64,000 bases of DNA from Arthrobacter ramosus (GCF_039535095.1 NZ_BAAAWN010000001.1:558001-622000); one strand, 5' to 3'. Positions 15,811-25,644 are shown, counted from the first letter of the stretch. Numbers and translations are program-made. Notes: a model not told the origin generated them from the sequence alone.

Positions 15811-16862
15811 TGAACTTACTTTGGATTTGCCAGGGCTTTGAGGAAACGTTTGCCCTGGGCGCATTAGTCCGTCGTCGGGGATTTGAGTCAGCATTTAGAT
15901 CGGACGGCGTAAATTTCATTTCAGTCATACTTCGACGGAGGTCCTTCGCCCTACTTGAGCTGTTGAGCGTGCAGGGTAGAAGGACCGCTGACGGATCCGT
16001 ATTAGGTGATGAGATTCGATCCTGTGACGCGATAGTAATTGAGGGCTTGGCGACTGCGGTCGCCTGTATAAGGAGAGTTAGGACCACCTTTAGTGGCCCG
16101 ATTCATGTTGACGTTTGTGATAGTTGGATCCAACTGAGCAGCGTGGGTTTGGGTTCTGGATCTACGGTCCGCGCCGTCGTCGTTAGGCGCCTTAAGCTAC
16201 TGGCCGCTAAGGCGGCGCTAAAATTTGTAAGCAATCTCGCCGATTCGGTTTCTTACATTTCTAAACGGGACTTGTCGGCGGATGAGGACTATATTTCACC
16301 TGCGGTAGCGAGATTTGTGATTCCCAACGGAGCCCCCATTTTTGAATTTACCGGCAAAGGGAAATGGAATCCAATCGGACCGCTGGTCGTCGTTGGGGAT
16401 TGGGCCTATCCCCCCAATCGTCAAATGCTCCAAGAGACCATTCGTTGGTACATGCAATGCCTCACGCAAAAGGATATGTCTGGGCTGAACATAGTTGGTC
16501 CGAATCTTGTTGATGATATTCAGGTCCACGAATCGATAAACGTTATTGGATGGGTTGACGACATTACGACTGCCTATTCAGGAGTGAGTGCAGCGCTTGC
16601 TTTTGTATCTTCCGGGGCAGGTGTCAAGAACAAAGTGCTTGAGCCGTTGTCATTCGGCATTCCGGTCATTGCTACCAATGAGGCAATGAATGGGATTGAT
16701 TGCGACGATTCGATGGTTCTTGAATATCGAGAGAATCTTGCAGTGTCCGAAGTGGATGCGTGGCTCGCTGGAGTTTCCAAGTATGGAGCTCGCGCCTTCA
16801 TCGCACCCTCTTGGCAGCAAAACCTAGGGCCACTGTTATCCCATCTCGAGAGGCACAAATGA
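15807..16862 (+). CDS. Glycosyltransferase, GT4-like
   Basis: 351 residues from ATG 15807 (MMNLLWICQG), which overlaps the previous stop; an in-frame start 69 bases upstream lies within the previous gene. GGAG precedes at 15801-15805. The C-terminal half has the GT-B pattern: PIGPLVVVGDWAYPPNRQML, INVIGWVDDI, then GAGVKNKVLEPLSFGIPVIAT, the usual nucleotide-sugar-binding loop. The N-terminal domain is divergent. Acceptor and sugar unknown. Confidence 0.75.
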   Translation: MMNLLWICQGFEETFALGALVRRRGFESAFRSDGVNFISVILRRRSFALLELLSVQGRRTADGSVLGDEIRSCDAIVIEGLATAVACIRRVRTTFSGPIHVDVCDSWIQLSSVGLGSGSTVRAVVVRRLKLLAAKAALKFVSNLADSVSYISKRDLSADEDYISPAVARFVIPNGAPIFEFTGKGKWNPIGPLVVVGDWAYPPNRQMLQETIRWYMQCLTQKDMSGLNIVGPNLVDDIQVHESINVIGWVDDITTAYSGVSAALAFVSSGAGVKNKVLEPLSFGIPVIATNEAMNGIDCDDSMVLEYRENLAVSEVDAWLAGVSKYGARAFIAPSWQQNLGPLLSHLERHK

Positions 16863-18073
16863 TCGTTCTGACTGCTTTCGAGGCGGTGCCAGGCGCAGGA
16901 ACTGAGGCGGGATTGGCATGGAATTGGGCACGCGCTTATGTTGCTGCGGGCCATGATGTAACGGTCCTAGCAAGCCGCCCGGCTGATGCTGACACTCCAG
17001 GAGAGACCTGGCGAGAGGCCGGGATCCGAGTCGAGTACTTGGGCGAATCGGTCCACGCAAGAATCCCTCAGTCTCCAGTCGATTTCATTTTGCGTTCGCG
17101 AGATTTTAGACGATGGACTACTGCCTGCGCGAATTGGCTGACTGTTAACGCAGACGCGATCACATCTGTTCACCATGTCAGCTGGGGTTCAGTGCGACTG
17201 CGGCCGCCCTTAACGAGGGTAAGGGAGCAAATCCCGACCATCTGGGGGCCGCTTGGCGGAGGGCAGTTGCCTAGGTTTTCCGGTCTCCTGCGGCGGAGTT
17301 TCGTTCATGAATTCTTTCGGACTTTGACCTTCCCGTTGGGGTGGTGGATGAGGAGGGTTGATTTTTCAGTCGGCCGGAAACCGTCCTTATCACTGGCCAC
17401 AAACACTGCAACTGAGAAGTTCGTGCGGTCGCTTGGAATTGATGTGGTTCGACCGATGCTTGCGGACGGCATCGATTCGAACTTCATTGTGGAGTCGTCT
17501 GACAGGGTGCCTGAGGGTCCTCTTCGTCTTGTCTGGCTTGGACGGATGGTTGCTTCAAAACGCCCGGACATAGCCCTCGGAGTGGTAGCTGAACTAATTT
17601 CCCGCGGAGTTCCCGCTATCTTGACAATGATCGGAGATGGTCCGGAACGCGAGTACCTCCTGGCGAAGGCTCGTGAGCTGGGGATCTTGAGCTCAGTCCA
17701 TTTTGTTGGACGAATTCCGTGGAATCAGACCTTTGACTTCTATGACAGTAGTCATTTTTTACTATTTACAAGCATGCGTGATTCGTCTTGTCCTGCTGTG
17801 CTAGAGGCGGCCGCGCGTGGTGTCCCGACTCTCTGTCTTCGCCATCAAGGAGTCGCGAGTCAGGTCCCGGAATCGGTTGCTTTCGGGCCTCGGAGGTTTG
17901 GGTCTTCTTCGGAACTTCAGGAGAAGCTTGCCGACCTAGCCGTCGCCTTCACCACCGATTCTGATGCATACAAAGCCGCAGTGAACAGTGCCATCTCATT
18001 TGCGTACACACAGACTTGGGCTAAGAAGGTAGCTCTTGTCCTCAATTCGATGGATAGCGTGACAGAGGGGTGA
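16859..18073 (+). CDS. Glycosyltransferase family 4
   Basis: 404 residues from ATG 16859 overlapping the previous stop. N-terminal motif PGAGTEAGLAWNWARAYVAAGHDVTVL, then WGPLGGGQLP, and the GT4 core LRLVWLGRMVASKRPDIAL near 225, MIGDGPEREYL near 255 and LFTSMRDSSCPAVLEAAARGVP near 310. Retaining transferase acting on the cytoplasmic face in repeat-unit assembly. Overlaps the next gene by four bases. Confidence 0.88.
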   Translation: MIVLTAFEAVPGAGTEAGLAWNWARAYVAAGHDVTVLASRPADADTPGETWREAGIRVEYLGESVHARIPQSPVDFILRSRDFRRWTTACANWLTVNADAITSVHHVSWGSVRLRPPLTRVREQIPTIWGPLGGGQLPRFSGLLRRSFVHEFFRTLTFPLGWWMRRVDFSVGRKPSLSLATNTATEKFVRSLGIDVVRPMLADGIDSNFIVESSDRVPEGPLRLVWLGRMVASKRPDIALGVVAELISRGVPAILTMIGDGPEREYLLAKARELGILSSVHFVGRIPWNQTFDFYDSSHFLLFTSMRDSSCPAVLEAAARGVPTLCLRHQGVASQVPESVAFGPRRFGSSSELQEKLADLAVAFTTDSDAYKAAVNSAISFAYTQTWAKKVALVLNSMDSVTEG

Positions 18074-19143
18074 GCGTCGTCAAAATATTCGGAGTGCTAA
18101 TTCGGTTGGAAGGTGGCGGTGCTGAGCGGAGCGTCGGCCGCATGGTGGATCCACTGGCGAGTCGCGGCATCGCACTCACCCGGTACGCGATTGATCCTGC
18201 CTGGCCGGGCGAAGAAGATGATCCTGATAGGACTCTCACCAGTACCCGACTTTCCGGGGTCCGGCGCTTGGTAGTGGCCTCACTCAATTTGGCCCGACTT
18301 GTGCGGCAACACCGGCCGGACGTGCTTCATCTTCATTGTGAGGCGCCTGAGATAGTGGGCTTACTCACCCGGATTCTCACGCCTGGACAGCGCTTCGGCT
18401 TGGTAGTTACTAATCACTCGATGGGGTCTTGGTCGGGTAGGAGGGCGCTTTTGGGTCACCTTGTTTCTCCTCTGCTAAAGGCGTTCGGAGCCGTGTTCGT
18501 CGATTGCTTTCAATCCGATCCTCCAGATGGCAGAGACCCCGTGATCTTCAACCCCATCGGCACATCCGAAGCTCTTAGAGTCACTCAAGGCGATGGTCCG
18601 AGGCTAGTCCTTATCGGTCGTCTCATCGAGAGTAAGAGGATTGATGCCGTACTGACTGCGGCTAAGCAGGCTGGCTGGCGTCACGGAATAGTCATTGTAG
18701 GGGCGGGCTATGCCCTCGAACCACTTCAGGAGGCTTCCGTGCGCCTAGGGATAGATGCTACGTTCACGGGACATCAAAGTGATCCATGGGCTTCGGTCCG
18801 GAGCACGGATATTTTTGTGACAGCGAGCGCATTTGAGGGCGAGCCATTGACCCTTATTGAGGCAATACAGCGCGAACTGCCAGTTTTAGCCAGCGATATT
18901 CCTGGGCACGTGCGAGTTTTGGGAGATCATGCTGGTATTTTCCGAAATGAACCTGAGCTGGTCGAAATATTGGCGCAGATCATTTCCGAACCTGGGCTAG
19001 CTACGAAATACAAGTTGGCATCGCGGAAGACTCATCAAATATTGGCGGATCGGGATCCAGAAAATATTGCAAGTCAGTGGGAATCTATATACTCGGGCAC
19101 CCTGAGAACATCACGAAAATTTCGCTCAAAGGACGCCCGTTGA
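18070..19143 (+). CDS. Glycosyltransferase family 4
   Basis: 357 residues from GTG 18070 (GTGA overlap), with AGAGGGG upstream inside the previous gene. It has RLEGGGAERSVGRMV at the N-terminus (family-typical GGAER loop), HLHCEAPEIVGLL, RLVLIGRLIESKRIDAVL near 175 and IFVTASAFEGEPLTLIEAIQRELPVLASDIPG near 240, holding the E-x7-E signature. One of four GT4 enzymes, so the repeat unit probably has at least four added sugars. Confidence 0.88.
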   Translation: MSVVKIFGVLIRLEGGGAERSVGRMVDPLASRGIALTRYAIDPAWPGEEDDPDRTLTSTRLSGVRRLVVASLNLARLVRQHRPDVLHLHCEAPEIVGLLTRILTPGQRFGLVVTNHSMGSWSGRRALLGHLVSPLLKAFGAVFVDCFQSDPPDGRDPVIFNPIGTSEALRVTQGDGPRLVLIGRLIESKRIDAVLTAAKQAGWRHGIVIVGAGYALEPLQEASVRLGIDATFTGHQSDPWASVRSTDIFVTASAFEGEPLTLIEAIQRELPVLASDIPGHVRVLGDHAGIFRNEPELVEILAQIISEPGLATKYKLASRKTHQILADRDPENIASQWESIYSGTLRTSRKFRSKDAR

Positions 19144-20138
19144 CTCAGTGTTATTCCTGGAATAATTATGGCAACCTTGGGGACGATTGGATAGGTGAAG
19201 TTAGCAGGCAGTACTTTGACAATCCTGTTGGGGTTAGAGAAGTACGTAGCATGAATCCACTTTGGCTCGGAAGACACCGGCTTGTTCGGGAGGACCAGCA
19301 TATGGCTAAAGGGAAGTTGGTTTTTTGGGGTGGCGGATGGATTGCTGGCGACCGACCGGAGTCCAAGACCATACGAAACTGGGTGCGCCACCTGAATGGG
19401 CCGATTAAGGAGGTCTTGGGTGTAGGACTTGGAATTGGGCCGTTCTTGAACTCGACGAAACGTCATCAGAGCGACATCGATCACTTCTTCGGGAAACTTT
19501 CCGGAAGAATCAGTGTCAGAACATCCACGGATCTCGAGCATATCCCTAACGGCCATTCAGCGATTCTCGGCTGCGATGTTGCACTCTTAGACAAACGATT
19601 CTATGGAGACCCCTCCTACTCAGGGAGCCAGAGTGATTATGTAATCTTTTCGTTCCCATCATATTCTTCCCACTGGGTTGCCTCGAGGCCATGGATGACA
19701 GAGCGTTGGTACTTGGACTATGTCCGGAACCTTGCTGAAGATGTCCGTCGGGAAAATCGGATCGTGTTTGCAGAATTTGACGAGGTTCGTGGTTCGATCA
19801 GCGATAGTTCATATTGGTCTCATTTGCCGGCAAAGGTCGTTCGTCTCAAATCAATGGATGAAGCGACCGCTCTCTTTAGCAACGCTAAGGCGGTTTATGC
19901 TGGCCGCCTACACGCGGCAATTTTGGGGGCGGTCATTGGTAATCCGACGCTAGCTCTCGCTTATCATCATAAGTTCGGTGTTACGGCGGAACTGGGTATT
20001 CCTAGTATGGGGCTCACACGCGAGCCAACGAATCTTGGCGCACCAGTGTCGGCGGACCTGTCCATTCTGGATAGGGTGCGGCAGCGAGGGCTGGTAGGAC
20101 TTACTGAGGTCGGAGTGCTGTCGGCAAATGATTCTTGA
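19140..20138 (+). CDS. Polysaccharide pyruvyl transferase family protein
   Basis: 332 residues from TTG 19140, which overlaps the previous stop as TTGA; an ATG at 19077 would overlap 66 bases. The pattern NYGNLGDDWIGEVSRQYF at the N-terminus, the glycine-rich LVFWGGGWIAGD near 60 and a C-terminal AVYAGRLHAAILGAVIGNPTLAL (RxH motif) are those of the CsaB/WcaK family. Members add pyruvate ketals to extracellular polysaccharide sugars, giving an acidic polymer. Substrate not deducible. Confidence 0.8.
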   Translation: MTQCYSWNNYGNLGDDWIGEVSRQYFDNPVGVREVRSMNPLWLGRHRLVREDQHMAKGKLVFWGGGWIAGDRPESKTIRNWVRHLNGPIKEVLGVGLGIGPFLNSTKRHQSDIDHFFGKLSGRISVRTSTDLEHIPNGHSAILGCDVALLDKRFYGDPSYSGSQSDYVIFSFPSYSSHWVASRPWMTERWYLDYVRNLAEDVRRENRIVFAEFDEVRGSISDSSYWSHLPAKVVRLKSMDEATALFSNAKAVYAGRLHAAILGAVIGNPTLALAYHHKFGVTAELGIPSMGLTREPTNLGAPVSADLSILDRVRQRGLVGLTEVGVLSANDS

Positions 20139-21336
20139 GCATGATTCCGTAAATTCGGCACCCAGACGTTCCGTTCCAGAGAAGCTTGCGAGAGCCGGCA
20201 TGGTGCTGGTTAGTACCTCAATTTGCGTCCCAGGGTTCATGGTGTCATTCCCCCAGGTGGCTTCTCTGTCGACAGTCACCATAGCCGTATTCGTCGCGGG
20301 TATCGTGCTTCTCATGGCTGCTTTTGTTACAGCCTGGAGCGAAGGCCTCGTCCCTCATAGGCGGCCGTGGTTCGTAGTACTGGCCCTGGCGACAGAGTCC
20401 CTTTTGCCTTTTGTAAGCCCCGACGTGAGCTATCCGGGCCAGAACGCTCAGTGGGTACTCGCGCACGTAGCTCTAATTGCAATGATTTTTTGCGCCCAGT
20501 TCTTCTCTCCTCAATTTATAGGTGGAATATTGCGTGCCGGGCTCATGGGTAGCCTTCTCACTCTTTTGGGTGGGGCAAATGCGCTCTCCGTTGATGAGCG
20601 AAGTTTGTTCCTTCTTGATGGAAGGCTGAGAGGCGTCTACGGACACCCAAATATTACAGGTATGGTTGCAGTGATTGCCCTGTTGCTTGCAATTGGGAAC
20701 TCTCGATGGAAGAAAGTTGATGTGGTGCTTTCGGTCGCGGTGATTGCGTCGGCGGTTTCACTAACGTCACTGGTCGCTGCCGCGCTCGGACTCGCAGCCT
20801 GGTCCTTGCGGTCTCTGCTCGCGCGCAGAATTGCTTGGGTTGTTGGTCTTGCCTCCTTATTTGTTCCAGCGTTGGCGGTTGTCATGCTGGGCCCGCGCTT
20901 AGACCCGGCTCTGCTGACTGGGCGGGCGGCGGCGTGGGAGTGGGTACTCGGGCTTCAGATTCCTGTGGTTTCTGGACTAGGTATAGGTTTGTTTGATTCC
21001 CTAGGTGCGGGTAAGTTTGTGCAGTGGTTCCATGCGCATAATCAATTCATCATGGATTTTTCGACCGGCGGCCTGCCCCTTGCCGGCCTGACTCTGGGCA
21101 TATTGGCTGTTCTAGGGTTCTGGGCGGCCTCGACACGGGATAGACGCCCGTTTGTCATGTGGTTCGTGCTGATTCTGCAGTGTTTTACGGAAGTGCCGCT
21201 CTGGCTTGGCTATCCAAATGGAACCCTGCTTTCAACCTCAATTATCATCTTGCTCATACTTGGGCTCGAAGTAAACCTTTCCAAGTCTCAAACTGGATTG
21301 CGAACCCAATCGTTGTCCACTACAGGTCGGCGGTAA
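20128..21336 (+). CDS. O-antigen ligase / Wzy-like polymerase
   Basis: 402 residues with about eleven hydrophobic segments and a larger central loop. The family signatures RGVYGHPNITGMVA near 170 and WFHAHNQFIMDFSTGGLPLAG near 295 (HxHN) mark the Wzy_C/O-antigen ligase superfamily. In a Wzx/Wzy pathway it would polymerise repeat units on the outer face. Its start overlaps the previous gene by 11 bases. Confidence 0.85.
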   Translation: MILEHDSVNSAPRRSVPEKLARAGMVLVSTSICVPGFMVSFPQVASLSTVTIAVFVAGIVLLMAAFVTAWSEGLVPHRRPWFVVLALATESLLPFVSPDVSYPGQNAQWVLAHVALIAMIFCAQFFSPQFIGGILRAGLMGSLLTLLGGANALSVDERSLFLLDGRLRGVYGHPNITGMVAVIALLLAIGNSRWKKVDVVLSVAVIASAVSLTSLVAAALGLAAWSLRSLLARRIAWVVGLASLFVPALAVVMLGPRLDPALLTGRAAAWEWVLGLQIPVVSGLGIGLFDSLGAGKFVQWFHAHNQFIMDFSTGGLPLAGLTLGILAVLGFWAASTRDRRPFVMWFVLILQCFTEVPLWLGYPNGTLLSTSIIILLILGLEVNLSKSQTGLRTQSLSTTGRR

Positions 21337-21341
21337 ACAGA

Positions 21342-22637
21342 ATGAGGCATTTGTCCACCAATGCACCTAAGCGATCTGGGGTGTCGGGTGCAGCATCCTA
21401 CGTTACCGGCATACTTCTATCGACCGGATCAACATATCTGTTATTTGTCTGCTTTTCTTTCAACTCTCCCCCAGCGGCTGTTGGCGGGTTTGCACTCTGG
21501 GCGAGTTGCGTGGCGGTCATTTTGCAATTTATCGATGGTGTTTCTGCGCAGCGGATCGCTCAAGTTCGATCGGAATTGGCGAGTTATGCTGAAGACGTCA
21601 GTCGGGGTGTTAATTACACGAACCGCGGGCGTTTGCTGATACTGCTTATTGTTGCCGTACCCATAGGCGCAATCGCGTTCAATTTTTCCCCCAGCCTTGG
21701 GTTGGGTTTGTTCACAATTTTGGTTGGTCAGGGAGCATACTCCTTCTGTCTGAGCGCCAGGATCTTCGATCCGACTCCCGGGTCGCTGTTGCGGTTGCAA
21801 GTAGTAAATTGTATTGTCTATTGTTTAGCGGCAGCCGCGGTCTGGGTGATCCCCGTCGACTTTACTTCTGATGAGTTGCTGCTCATTAGTGGTTGCGCAT
21901 CTCTTTTTTCGGCGATTCCTTTTATTGTTCGTGACATTATTGATCGGTCATCGATATCGCTGGCGGTTAGCGATGAATTCAGATTGATTTACATATCGGA
22001 CAAATGGACTCATCTTGGCGCGCTGTGTGCTTATCAAGCCGTTAATGCGTGCGGGACTGCGGTGGACACACTTCTAACTGGGTTGGGTGGCCTTCAGACG
22101 GCCGCAGACTATCAGCTTATTAAGAGGCCAATGCTGGCGCTGGGTAGCCTGAACATAGCATTGGGCCAATATTCAATGAACAGATATTCGCTCCAAGGAA
22201 CTGCTGGTTGGAAGCGTTCGCTGTGGTTTATCTCGCCTGTGATGGTAATCTGGCCGACCTTCGGAGTGATCGGGTTGGTGATTGTCAGTTGGATTACTCC
22301 AGCCGGATACCAGCTTTCCTTCGAAGGCGGCATCCTCCTCGCGTTGTCGTTTGCAATTGGAGCTTTGCTGCAGGTCACGGGCACGATAGTTTTGGTTCAA
22401 AAGAGGACTGGTGTACTTCTTTTTTCTTCGGTCGTGAGGGTCTTCTTTTTGGTAGGAATTGCTGTCTTTTCGGTTCCCGCGATGGGCGTTGCCGGGATTG
22501 CGTTTGCGTTGGTGCTTGCAAATGGTGTGCTTTTAGCTCTCCACCTGATGTTCTTGGCGGCCGGGAAAAGGGGTGGACAGATTACTTCAATACTCCTCGG
22601 CGAGGAGGCCGGATCAGCAGATAGTGTGGTGAGCTAA
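21342..22637 (+). CDS. Polysaccharide flippase-like membrane protein (Wzx type)
   Basis: 431 residues from ATG 21342, five bases after the polymerase stop; a longer in-frame ORF from 21159 lies inside the polymerase gene. Twelve or so membrane helices and few conserved charges, the pattern of MVF/MATE-superfamily repeat-unit flippases. It follows the polymerase, completing a Wzx/Wzy pair. Sequence alone does not prove the substrate. AT-rich like the preceding genes. Confidence 0.7.
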   Translation: MRHLSTNAPKRSGVSGAASYVTGILLSTGSTYLLFVCFSFNSPPAAVGGFALWASCVAVILQFIDGVSAQRIAQVRSELASYAEDVSRGVNYTNRGRLLILLIVAVPIGAIAFNFSPSLGLGLFTILVGQGAYSFCLSARIFDPTPGSLLRLQVVNCIVYCLAAAAVWVIPVDFTSDELLLISGCASLFSAIPFIVRDIIDRSSISLAVSDEFRLIYISDKWTHLGALCAYQAVNACGTAVDTLLTGLGGLQTAADYQLIKRPMLALGSLNIALGQYSMNRYSLQGTAGWKRSLWFISPVMVIWPTFGVIGLVIVSWITPAGYQLSFEGGILLALSFAIGALLQVTGTIVLVQKRTGVLLFSSVVRVFFLVGIAVFSVPAMGVAGIAFALVLANGVLLALHLMFLAAGKRGGQITSILLGEEAGSADSVVS

Positions 22638-22713
22638 TGTCCGTGCCGTTTGCGTTCATAATGCTGTCGCGACTTGTTCACCGGCCTGAACCAGGTTTGT
22701 TTTCGATTAGGCG

Positions 22714-22719
22714 TATCAT
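22714..22719 (+). promoter_or_regulatory. Putative -10 of galE
   Basis: TATCAT six bases upstream of the galE ATG, with no Shine-Dalgarno between, suggesting a leaderless transcript separate from the EPS operon. Confidence 0.35.
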
Positions 22720-22725
22720 CATGCC

Positions 22726-23754
22726 ATGAAGGTTTTGGTTACTGGGGGCGCTGGCTACATCGGTTCACACACAACATATTGCCTGCTTCGGGCGGGGCAC
22801 GAGGTGGTGGTCTTTGACAACCTGGTGAACTCTAGTGCCGCATCATTGGATCGTGTGCAAGATCTGGCGGGTCGATCGATTGACTTCCGTCGCGGGGATC
22901 TCCTCGACCCTGATGCCATCGAAAGGGTTCTCGGCGAGGCTGCATTCGACGCCGTCGTGCATTTCGCTGGACTCAAGGCAGTCGGCGAGTCGGTCCAGAA
23001 TCCATTGATGTACTACCGGAATAACGTCGTGGGAACGCTCAACCTATTGGACGCGATGGAAAACGCTGCTGTTCGGACTTTGGTGTTTAGCTCTTCGGCC
23101 ACCGTATACGGGGCTTCGAGTGACATGCCGTTGTTGGAAGAGGCGCCGATAAATGCAACGAATCCATATGGGCGTACGAAACAGCAGATCGAGGATATTT
23201 TGACCGATCTGACGGCTTCCGACCGAAGATGGAGCGTGGCGCTCCTTCGCTACTTCAATCCGGCTGGCGCCCACGAGTCGGGGCGTATCGGCGAGGATCC
23301 ACAAGGGGTTCCCAACAATCTCGTGCCATTCGTGGCTCAGGTGGCCGTCGGCCGTCACGAAAAAGTGAGGGTGTTCGGTAAGGACTACCCGACACCGGAC
23401 GGTACGGGTGTTCGTGACTACATCCACGTCATGGATCTTGCTGAGGGCCATCTTGCTGCCCTGCAATTCCTGAATTCTGCTACCGGCATTTTCCGCTGGA
23501 ACTTAGGTACTGGCCGCGGCTCGTCTGTGCTTGAAGTAATTCAGAAGTTCAGTGAGGCTGCGGGATGCGCTATACCCCATGAATTCGTGGATAGGCGGCC
23601 GGGCGACGCGGCTGTCAGTTACGCTGATCCCTCTGCGGCGTTGGCGGATTTAGGGTGGTCCGCCGACCGCGACCTTGCCCAGATGTGCCATGACCATTGG
23701 CGGTGGCAAAAGTCTAATCCGATGGGTTATTCGGAGGCTCTAGGGACTCCGTAG
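22726..23754 (+). CDS. galE: UDP-glucose 4-epimerase
   Basis: 342 residues, full length. Rossmann motif GGAGYIGSH (7-15), catalytic Ser region SSSATVYG near 125, the YxxxK pair YGRTKQQIE near 149-153, and RYFNPAGAHESG near 178. It interconverts UDP-glucose and UDP-galactose in the cytoplasm using bound NAD; with galU it supplies donor sugars for the exopolysaccharide. GC returns to the high genome level here, marking the right edge of the AT-rich block. Confidence 0.96.
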   Translation: MKVLVTGGAGYIGSHTTYCLLRAGHEVVVFDNLVNSSAASLDRVQDLAGRSIDFRRGDLLDPDAIERVLGEAAFDAVVHFAGLKAVGESVQNPLMYYRNNVVGTLNLLDAMENAAVRTLVFSSSATVYGASSDMPLLEEAPINATNPYGRTKQQIEDILTDLTASDRRWSVALLRYFNPAGAHESGRIGEDPQGVPNNLVPFVAQVAVGRHEKVRVFGKDYPTPDGTGVRDYIHVMDLAEGHLAALQFLNSATGIFRWNLGTGRGSSVLEVIQKFSEAAGCAIPHEFVDRRPGDAAVSYADPSAALADLGWSADRDLAQMCHDHWRWQKSNPMGYSEALGTP

Positions 23755-23775
23755 CCCCCAGAGGACACTGACGTC

Positions 23776-24240
23776 CTACCGCGTATCCAGATCCTCGAAC
23801 ACCAAAAACGTCTGCGTGTCCTGCACCCCTGGCATCGACTGCAGCTGGTCGAAAATGACCCTGCGCAAGTGAATGTTGTCGGTGGCGCGGACCAGTAGGA
23901 TGACGTCGAAATCGCCTCCCACCAAAGCAATGTGCTGTACTTCTGGGATGAGCCGAAGCTCTTCACGGAGCTCGCGCCAGGAATGCTGTTGCACCTTGAG
24001 CGTGACGTAGGCTGATGACTTCAGGCCGGCCTTGATGGGGTCCACCAGCGCGGTGAACTTAGTGAGCACGCCTTCGCCTGTCAGCCGTGAAATTCTCGAG
24101 TACGCGTGCGCCCGGCTGATGTGGACATTCTCCGCCACCTGCGTCACCGACATCCGGCCGTCCCGCGTCAGTTCGGCAATGATGTCCCTGTCCACTTGGT
24201 CAAGAGGAACCTCTGCCTGATCCGCTTCGACCTCGGCCAT
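23776..24240 (-). CDS. Lrp/AsnC-family transcriptional regulator
   Basis: 154 residues from ATG 24240, chosen because GGAGGTG precedes it; an in-frame ATG at 24285 would add 15 residues. AsnC-type helix-turn-helix near 15-55 (LDQVDRDIIAELTRDGRMSVTQVAE, ISRAHAYSRISRL) and a C-terminal RAM domain (ALVGGDFDVILLV) that binds amino acids and sets oligomer state. It diverges from the 2-oxoacid dehydrogenase operon and is the natural candidate for its regulator (BkdR-like). Confidence 0.9.
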   Translation of the reverse strand: MAEVEADQAEVPLDQVDRDIIAELTRDGRMSVTQVAENVHISRAHAYSRISRLTGEGVLTKFTALVDPIKAGLKSSAYVTLKVQQHSWRELREELRLIPEVQHIALVGGDFDVILLVRATDNIHLRRVIFDQLQSMPGVQDTQTFLVFEDLDTR

Positions 24241-24411
24241 TGCACCTCCAATTCGTCCACAGTGTGGGTCCGTTATCCAGCTCACATTTGCAATCTGTCT
24301 TCCAGACTAAAGGTTTCTAGCAAGCTTTTCCATGATTCTGGCCAGGGCTGGATACGAAACTTCTCGAGGGAACATACTGGTGACAAATAGTGGATACAGA
24401 AGGACGGACCA

Positions 24412-25644
24412 ATGACGATCTCCGCGGACCATGAGGCCCAGGGTCTGGCTGACGCTCGGCCGGACGACACAGAGGCAAACGACCAAGCTTCCGAAGTGCG
24501 GCGCAAGTTCGGCATCAGCGTCGAAGACTACATGCTGCCCGCCCGCCACCAGATTCAGATGGTGGATCCCTCTGGCGTGCTCAAGCCTGAAGCCGAGCAG
24601 GGCACGGAGCCCGGCCACGAATATCCGATCCCCGGCGATGCCGAACTCATGGCGGCTTACGAACAACTCGTCGTCGGGCGCCGTGTCAATGACCAGAACT
24701 CCGCCCTGGTCCGGCAGGGCCGCATGGCTGTTTACCCGTCCAGCCACGGCCAGGAGGCGTGCCAGGTGGCCGCGGCTCTGTGCCTCAGCGAAGGCGACTG
24801 GCTGTTCCCCACCTACCGTGACGCCGTAGCGGTTATGTCCAGGGGAGTCGACCCGGTGGAGACCATGACCATCTTCCGCGGTGACTGGCACAGCGGCTAC
24901 GACCCCACCAAGCACAAGGTGGGTATCCAGTGCACGCCGCTGACCACCCAGCTGCTGCACGCCGTCGGAGTTGCCCATGCCGCCAAACTGCGCGGCGAGG
25001 ACACCGTGGTGTTGGCAATGTGCGGCGACGGTGCCACCAGCGAAGGGGACTTCCACGAAGCCCTGAACTTCGCAGCGGTCTTCCACCTGCCTGTCATCTT
25101 CTTCGTACAGAACAACAAGTACGCGATTTCGGTGCCTCTGAGCCAACAGTCCGTGGCACCGTCGCTGGCGCACAAGGCGGTTGGCTACGGCATGGCCGGT
25201 GAGCGCGTTGACGGCAATGACCTGGTCGCGTTGCTCGCAGTGCTGGACCGCGCCGTCAAATTGGCCCGCGAAGGCTCGGGGCCGCTCCTGATCGAGGCCC
25301 ACACGTACCGCATGCAGGCCCACACCAACGCCGACGACGCCACCCGCTACCGCGAGGACAGCGAAGTGGCCGAGTGGACCGGCAAGGACCCCATCAGCCG
25401 CATGACGGCGTACCTCACCGATCGTGGACTGCTCGACGACGACGGTTCCACCCGGATCGCAGCAAAGGCCGAAGCCATTGCGTCGCAGCTTCGCGAAGGC
25501 CTGGGTGAGGACGTCCCGGTAGATCCGCAGAACCTCTTCCGTTACGTCTTCTCCACACCCACTCCGCAACTGAAGGAGCAGTCCGCCCTGCTCGCCGACG
25601 AACTCGCCCGTGAGGCATCCAGCCGGAAGGAGGCAGGCAAATGA
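24412..25644 (+). CDS. 2-oxoacid dehydrogenase E1 component, alpha subunit
   Basis: 410 residues. Thiamine diphosphate motif GDGATSEGDFHEALN at about 202-216 closing in QNNKYAIS, active-site loop HTYRMQAHTNADDATRY near 296-312. With the beta subunit it decarboxylates a 2-oxoacid and passes the acyl group to the lipoyl E2. Gene order E1a-E1b-E2 beside an Lrp regulator points to a branched-chain 2-oxoacid dehydrogenase, though PdhA/PdhB annotations are common for the same proteins; sequence alone does not separate them. Overlaps the beta gene (ATGA). Confidence 0.92.
   Translation: MTISADHEAQGLADARPDDTEANDQASEVRRKFGISVEDYMLPARHQIQMVDPSGVLKPEAEQGTEPGHEYPIPGDAELMAAYEQLVVGRRVNDQNSALVRQGRMAVYPSSHGQEACQVAAALCLSEGDWLFPTYRDAVAVMSRGVDPVETMTIFRGDWHSGYDPTKHKVGIQCTPLTTQLLHAVGVAHAAKLRGEDTVVLAMCGDGATSEGDFHEALNFAAVFHLPVIFFVQNNKYAISVPLSQQSVAPSLAHKAVGYGMAGERVDGNDLVALLAVLDRAVKLAREGSGPLLIEAHTYRMQAHTNADDATRYREDSEVAEWTGKDPISRMTAYLTDRGLLDDDGSTRIAAKAEAIASQLREGLGEDVPVDPQNLFRYVFSTPTPQLKEQSALLADELAREASSRKEAGK

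Noticed and set aside
24307..25569. 420-codon minus-strand frame opposite the E1 alpha gene
   Set aside because: Shadow frame; the thiamine diphosphate motif lies on the plus strand.
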